A stretch of 11,100 nucleotides of DNA from JABIRQ01 sp963583595. Lineage in GTDB: Bacteria; Pseudomonadota; Alphaproteobacteria; CADEGL01. The notes under the pieces were generated by a model. That model saw only the letters and a program-made list of their open reading frames with translations. It ran no database searches and was not told the origin of the DNA. Of the stretch, positions 7,854 to 11,100 are shown in pieces. Numbering within the stretch: the stretch's first letter is position 1; every line of letters starts with the position of its first letter. A program made the position numbers and the translations under genes. The DNA is taken from positions 1-11,100 of the forward strand of contig CAUZWC010000085.1 of NCBI GenBank assembly GCA_963583595.1, in the 5' to 3' direction.

Positions 7854-7870
7854 CAAGTCCAGGCTTCTCG

Positions 7871-8617
7871 TCAAGAAACTGTATCGGCGGCGGGCGCATG
7901 CGCGAACGGAAACCGCTCGGCCAGACGCTGGCGGGCGGCCGGCACGCCCCGGTTCTGAGGGTGGAAGACATGGCGTTCGAGGAAATGACCGGTCAGGGCG
8001 AGACCCGCGGCGATTTCTGCCTCGCGCTCCGGCCCTGACCGCCCCAGCAGGAAACCCGGCAAGGCGAGAAGGCGATCGCGATAGGGCGCACCGGCGGAAA
8101 GCGAGACCGCCCGCCCGGTGCGCGGCGAAACATAGGCCAGCTCGTCATTCGTCCCCGTCGCCGCGCAGCGCGACAGATCGAGGCCGAACCCCAGTTCGCG
8201 CAGCATCTCGACTTCCCAGCTGATATAGGCCTCGGCCCAGACCTCCCCCGCCAGGGCCTCCAGCAGTGCGCCGAGACCGTCATAGGCACCCGGATGGGGT
8301 TCGCGCTCGGGCAGGGCCGCTTCCGCCACCGCGCAGGACGAGGACAACGCCGCCAGTCGTTGGGCATCATCCAGCAACGCGGCGCCCGGCGCGCCGGCGG
8401 GCTCGCAGGCGAAGGTGCCCAACTGATCCGCCATGCGCGCGCGCCAGACCGCCTTCACCCGGTTGCCAGGCTGGAGCATGCCGCGCTTGCCCCGCCCCGC
8501 CCCGCCATGCACCAGGCCGGCATGGCGGCCATGGCCGTGAGTCAGCAGCATGACGATCGCGGCGCTCTCGCCATGCGCCCGCGCCGACAGCACGATGCCG
8601 TCGTCGGTCCATTCCAT
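7871..8617 (-). CDS. recO: DNA repair protein RecO
   Basis: Recombination mediator of the RecFOR pathway. It helps load RecA on SSB-coated single-stranded DNA and anneals complementary strands. The ATG at 8617 was chosen over the longer frame (Met at 8680) because RecO proteins begin with a segment like MEWTDDGIVLSAR, because AAGGGAG lies ten bases upstream, and because it gives the usual length of 248 aa. The N-terminal OB-fold (about residues 1-80) includes ESAAIVMLLTHGHGRHAGLVHGG. The helical C-terminal part includes WEVEMLRELGFGLDLSRCA, a widely conserved RecO segment. I do not see a four-cysteine zinc site. In many alphaproteobacteria recO follows era directly; here a plus-strand cyclase gene lies between them, and the recO and cyclase starts diverge over 55 bp. 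Confidence 0.95.
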   Translation of the reverse strand: MEWTDDGIVLSARAHGESAAIVMLLTHGHGRHAGLVHGGAGRGKRGMLQPGNRVKAVWRARMADQLGTFACEPAGAPGAALLDDAQRLAALSSSCAVAEAALPEREPHPGAYDGLGALLEALAGEVWAEAYISWEVEMLRELGFGLDLSRCAATGTNDELAYVSPRTGRAVSLSAGAPYRDRLLALPGFLLGRSGPEREAEIAAGLALTGHFLERHVFHPQNRGVPAARQRLAERFPFAHAPAADTVS

Positions 8618-8672
8618 ACCAGCCGAACTCCCTTTGTTGCGGTCTTGTTGCTTACGGACCGCTACGGAAGTC
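8618..8672. promoter_or_regulatory. Divergent intergenic region between recO and the cyclase gene
   Basis: These 55 bp separate the recO start (8617, minus) from the proposed cyclase start (8673, plus) and must hold the promoter of at least one of them, unless promoters lie inside the coding regions. The recO ribosome binding site AAGGGAG is visible on the minus strand, and ACGGAAG ends two bases before the cyclase ATG. I cannot pick out convincing -35/-10 hexamers on either strand. Confidence 0.35.
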
Positions 8673-9131
8673 ATGATCACCGCGCCCGGTCAACGAGCTA
8701 TCGTCCGCGACCCTCTTTCATACCGGCAAGATGCGCAGCAGACACCCCAGCGAGTGATCGATCCCGAACTGCGCCGCGGCATTCCGCTGACCGTCACCCT
8801 GGCGCTCGCGGTCGGCCTGCTGGTGCTGGTCGGCGTCGGCGCCGTCCTCGCCATGGGTATCTATACTAGCACGGCCAATACTTTCTCTCTCGTGCGGAAG
8901 AATATCGAGCTTCTGACCGATGCCGCCGAAGGTAAGGTGCGCGACGAGTTGCGCCCGGTGGTGCGGCAGCTTCGCTACCTGAGCGATCAGGTGGCCCAGC
9001 GCCGCCTCAATCCCGCCAACCGTCCTCGCCTTCAGGATATGTCCGAGGGCGCCATGTCGGCCGCGCCGCAGATCCATTCCGTCGCTTTCTCCAAAACCCG
9101 CTACGAGGCAGTCGAGGTCGAGCGAACGAAA

Positions 9132-9134
9132 TGA
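9132..9134 (+). other. In-frame TGA interrupting the cyclase sensor domain
   Basis: The reading frame runs AVEVERTK, TGA, GVLLCHKPMADNAEVHAAVDKAA. Both sides read as natural sensor-domain protein in the same frame, so a point change, such as CGA to TGA, explains it better than a shift. The next ATG in frame is at 9168. Confidence 0.65.
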
Positions 9135-9224
9135 GGCGTTTTGCTCTGCCACAAACCGATGGCCGACAACGCCGAAGTGCACGCCGCCGTCGACAAGGCC
9201 GCGGCGAGACGAACGCCCGCCTGG

Positions 9225-9251
9225 GGCCGCCGACCTGGATCGAACAATACA
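9225..9251 (+). other. Compensated -1/+1 shift pair within the cyclase sensor domain
   Basis: In the main frame this stretch reads RRPGSNNT between AWG and ADTF. Reading the intervening bases in the alternative frame gives PPTWIEQY, so that AWGPPTWIEQY joins ADTFIVAHQPVW. That matches the W-G-x-P-x-(W/Y)-I/V-E pattern I recall from Cache-type sensor domains of such cyclases. This implies one base lost near 9225-9228 and one gained near 9251. The net frame is unchanged. Confidence 0.5.
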
Positions 9252-9797
9252 GCCGACACCTTCATCGTGGCGCACCAACCGGTCTGGCGCGACGACACTT
9301 TCCTCGGTGTCCTGATCGCGACCGTCTCCGTCGGCGATCTGTCCCGGGCAATGATCGGCATCATCGCAGGTGACGGCAGCGCCACGGACTTCGTTCTCTA
9401 CGGCCGCGATCAGGTGCTCGCGCATCCGGCACTGGTCCGAAAGAGCGGCCGCCAGACAGATCGGGCGAAACCCTTGCCGACGGTTGCCGATTTCGACGAC
9501 GGCGTCCTGGTCTCCATGTGGTCCGAAGACCGCTACCCGCTCTATATCCAGATGCCCAAGGGGATCCAGGGCCATGCCGTAAATGCCTTCGGCACGACCT
9601 ATCTCTTCGTTTATCGGGAACTCGACGGCTATGGGCCGAAACCCTGGCTGGTCGGCGGTTACGTCAACCGCGACGCCATCGGCGAGGAGCGCCGCCGCCT
9701 CTTTCTCATGGCCGGCATGGGCGCCGGGGCGCTCGTCCTCTCGCTGCTGATCGCCCTGCTTCTGGCCCGGCGCATCGCCGGTCCCGTGGTCCGCCTC

Positions 9798-9799
9798 GG
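9798..9799 (+). other. +1 frameshift in the HAMP linker of the cyclase
   Basis: The sequence CTC GGCC carries one G more than needed. Removing it turns the non-natural GRRGGRGE into AAAVAEVSRLD, joining the second TM and HAMP start in phase to the cyclase domain. Without correction the membrane part ends at 9881 with an unrelated tail. Confidence 0.75.
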
Positions 9800-9807
9800 C
9801 CGCCGCG

Positions 9808-10569
9808 GTGGCCGAGGTGAGCCGGCTGGATCCGGAAAAGATCGCCCCCCTGACCGGCTCGATCTTCCGGGAACTCAATGAACAGGCCCGCGCCTTCAAC
9901 GCCATGCTGCGCGGATTGCGAAGGTTGGAAATCCATGTCCCGCGCCGACTTCTCGAACGCTTGATGACCGCGGGCGTCGAAAGTGAAATGGCCACGGAAG
10001 CGCGTATCGTCACCGTCATGTTCACCGATATCGTCGCCTTCACCCGCTATTCAGGGGATCGCAGCGCGGCGCAGGTCGCCGCATTTCTGAACCGCCATTT
10101 CGCCATGGTCGCCGAGGCGGTCGAGGCGGAGGGCGGCACCGTCGACAAGTTCATCGGCGATTCCGTCATGGCCTTCTGGGGCGCGCCCGAGGCCCAACCC
10201 GATCATGCCGAACGCGCGGTTCGGGCAACCCGCGCCATCGCCGTCGCGCTCGCGACCTTGAACGCACGCCGCCAGGAAGAGAGCAAACCGCCTATTCGCA
10301 TGCGCATCGGCCTGCATGGTGGCCCCGTTGCCGTCGGCAATATCGGCGCGCCCGGGCGCATGAACTACACGATCGTCGGCGATGCCGTGAACACGGCCAA
10401 CCGGGTCGAGCAGATCGCCAAGACGATCATGGTTCCCGAGGAAAATATCTGCGGCCTGGCGAGCGACGCGGTGATCCATGCCTTGGACGAGGATTCCGTT
10501 GCCGAACCGGTCGGCGAATTCCAGGTCCCGGGCCGGTTCGAGCCCGCCCGCATCTATCGCCTGGCCTGA
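9808..10569 (+). CDS. Adenylate cyclase catalytic-domain ORF (3' part of the interrupted cyclase gene)
   Basis: Open frame for the cytoplasmic part: the end of HAMP (about 1-40), a linker helix (40-65) and a complete class III nucleotide cyclase domain (66-253). Numbering from the GTG at 9808, the catalytic residues are all present. These are metal-binding Asp74 in MFTDIVAF and Asp118 in DKFIGDSVMAFWGAP, purine-selecting Lys114 and Thr188 (the Lys/Thr pair of class IIIb adenylyl cyclases), and the transition-state pair Asn195 and Arg199 in NTANR. The domain therefore looks active and ATP-specific. GTG at 9808 is only the first possible start; no ribosome binding site is evident, and by homology the domain belongs to the longer gene starting at 8673. 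It converges with era, 24 bp away, with no clear terminator between. Confidence 0.7.
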   Translation: MAEVSRLDPEKIAPLTGSIFRELNEQARAFNAMLRGLRRLEIHVPRRLLERLMTAGVESEMATEARIVTVMFTDIVAFTRYSGDRSAAQVAAFLNRHFAMVAEAVEAEGGTVDKFIGDSVMAFWGAPEAQPDHAERAVRATRAIAVALATLNARRQEESKPPIRMRIGLHGGPVAVGNIGAPGRMNYTIVGDAVNTANRVEQIAKTIMVPEENICGLASDAVIHALDEDSVAEPVGEFQVPGRFEPARIYRLA

Positions 10570-10593
10570 CCCAATCGACCGGGGCAACTTGGC

Positions 10594-11100
10594 TCAGGTC
10601 TCGAAATCCAGACCCATTTCGCGGTAGCGCGCCGGATCGTCGACCCAGTTCTCGCGCACCTTCACGAACAGGAAGAGATGGACCCGGCGATCGAGCAGGG
10701 TCTCCAACTCTTTGCGCGAGGCCGCGCCGATCTCCTTGATCCGCGCGCCGCCGCGGCCCAGCACAATGGCCTTCTGGTTCTCGCGTCGGACATAGATCAC
10801 CTGGGCGATCCGGGCGCTGCCGTCCTTACGCTCCTGCCAGTCCTCGGTCTCGACCGTCAGGGCATAGGGCAGTTCCTCATGGAGCTGGAGGAACAGCTTC
10901 TCGCGCGTGATTTCGGAAGCCAGCAGGCGCATCGGCATGTCGGCGACCTGGTCCTCGGGATAGTGCCAGGGACCCGCCGGGACATGGGCCGCGAGATAGT
11001 CGCGCATGTCCGAGACCCCATCGCCGGTCAGCGCCGAAATCATGAAAATCTCTTCGAACAGCCCGGTCTCATTGTAACGCTCGACCAACGCCAGAAGCGC
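10594..11100 (-). CDS. era: GTPase Era, C-terminal part (5' end outside window)
   Basis: Ribosome-assembly GTPase that binds the 3' end of 16S rRNA and couples 30S maturation to growth. The frame is open to the right edge of the window, reading ALLALVERYN before the first internal Met, so the window holds about 169 of the roughly 300 residues. Visible are the G5-type motif ISALTGDGV, the linker HYPEDQVADMPMRLLASEITREKLFLQLHEELPYA (positions about 10974-10870, diagnostic for Era), and a KH domain with the RNA-binding GxxG loop in VLGRGGARIKEIG. The end, FVKVRENWVDDPARYREMGLDF, is also typical. The P-loop and switch regions lie outside. In related genomes era sits with rnc, recO and parC; here a cyclase gene on the other strand separates era from recO. 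Confidence 0.96.
   Translation of the reverse strand, partial: ALLALVERYNETGLFEEIFMISALTGDGVSDMRDYLAAHVPAGPWHYPEDQVADMPMRLLASEITREKLFLQLHEELPYALTVETEDWQERKDGSARIAQVIYVRRENQKAIVLGRGGARIKEIGAASRKELETLLDRRVHLFLFVKVRENWVDDPARYREMGLDFET

Larger units (their letters stand above)
8673..10569 (+). pseudogene. Membrane-anchored class III adenylate cyclase, interrupted by a stop codon and frameshifts
   Basis: Would make cAMP from ATP in response to an extracytoplasmic signal. The three pieces join into one classic layout. Frame from ATG 8673 encodes 153 aa: a TM helix at 38-62, then the start of a periplasmic sensor, ending at TGA 9132-9134. The same frame continues past the stop with the rest of a Cache-like sensor, including VAHQPVWRDDTFLGVLIATVSVGDLSRAM, and a second TM at about 9703-9770, then runs into RRIAGPVVRL, the start of a HAMP linker. 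At about 9798 one extra G moves the reading into the next frame, where HAMP continues as AAAVAEVSRLD and the cyclase domain follows to 10569. A compensated shift pair lies at 9225-9251. Alternative starts such as GTG 8755 exist. Several lesions in one gene, with intact neighbours, suggest real decay, but sequence or assembly error cannot be excluded. Confidence 0.75.

Noticed and set aside
8618..8680. N-terminal extension of recO from Met at 8680
   Set aside because: The 21 extra residues are not RecO-like, would overlap the cyclase start, and the ATG at 8617 has a good ribosome binding site and family-typical first residues.
9131..9373. Plus-strand 80-aa frame starting ATG 9131
   Set aside because: Mostly an Arg-rich frame shadow; only its short PPTWIEQY stretch is meaningful, and that is explained by the compensated shift in the cyclase gene.
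10570..10593. Possible terminator between the cyclase gene and era (CCAA/TTGG ends)
   Set aside because: Only a 4-bp weak pairing with no T tract on either strand.

Overview
The window is GC-rich DNA (about 60-65% G+C by eye) with dense, short-spaced genes, GTG/ATG starts and purine-rich ribosome binding sites. The gene families, a 740-residue ParC of alphaproteobacterial type and the era/recO/parC neighbourhood point to an alphaproteobacterium, possibly a Rhodospirillales-like lineage. That placement is inference from gene content.

Left part (1-4916, + strand): a TRAP transporter locus. It holds the 3' end of a TakP/FcbT1-type periplasmic binding protein, a strong rho-independent hairpin, an enlarged DctQ small permease (349 aa) and an 886-residue DctM large permease. 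DctM carries an extra, charged, probably coiled-coil C-terminal domain of about 330 residues. The three subunits would together import an organic acid using an ion gradient. A bidirectional terminator at 4880-4905 separates this locus from the convergent genes that follow.

Right part (4929-11100): mostly minus-strand housekeeping genes. Read leftwards from the right edge these are era (3' part only), recO, parC and bioY. bioY encodes the biotin S-component. A 12-bp palindrome like a BioR box lies over its likely -10 element, and a perfect 16-bp palindrome lies between recO and parC.

Between era and recO sits one plus-strand gene (8673-10569) for a membrane-anchored class III adenylate cyclase: TM, extracytoplasmic Cache-like sensor, TM, HAMP, cyclase. 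As given it is broken by an in-frame TGA, a compensated pair of single-base shifts and an uncompensated +1 shift at about 9798. Its catalytic domain, however, is intact with all key residues. It is either a recently decaying pseudogene or a gene with sequence errors.

No RNA genes, CRISPR arrays, insertion sequences or phage genes were seen. The most unusual item is the DctM C-terminal extension, followed by the broken cyclase and the two regulatory-looking palindromes.
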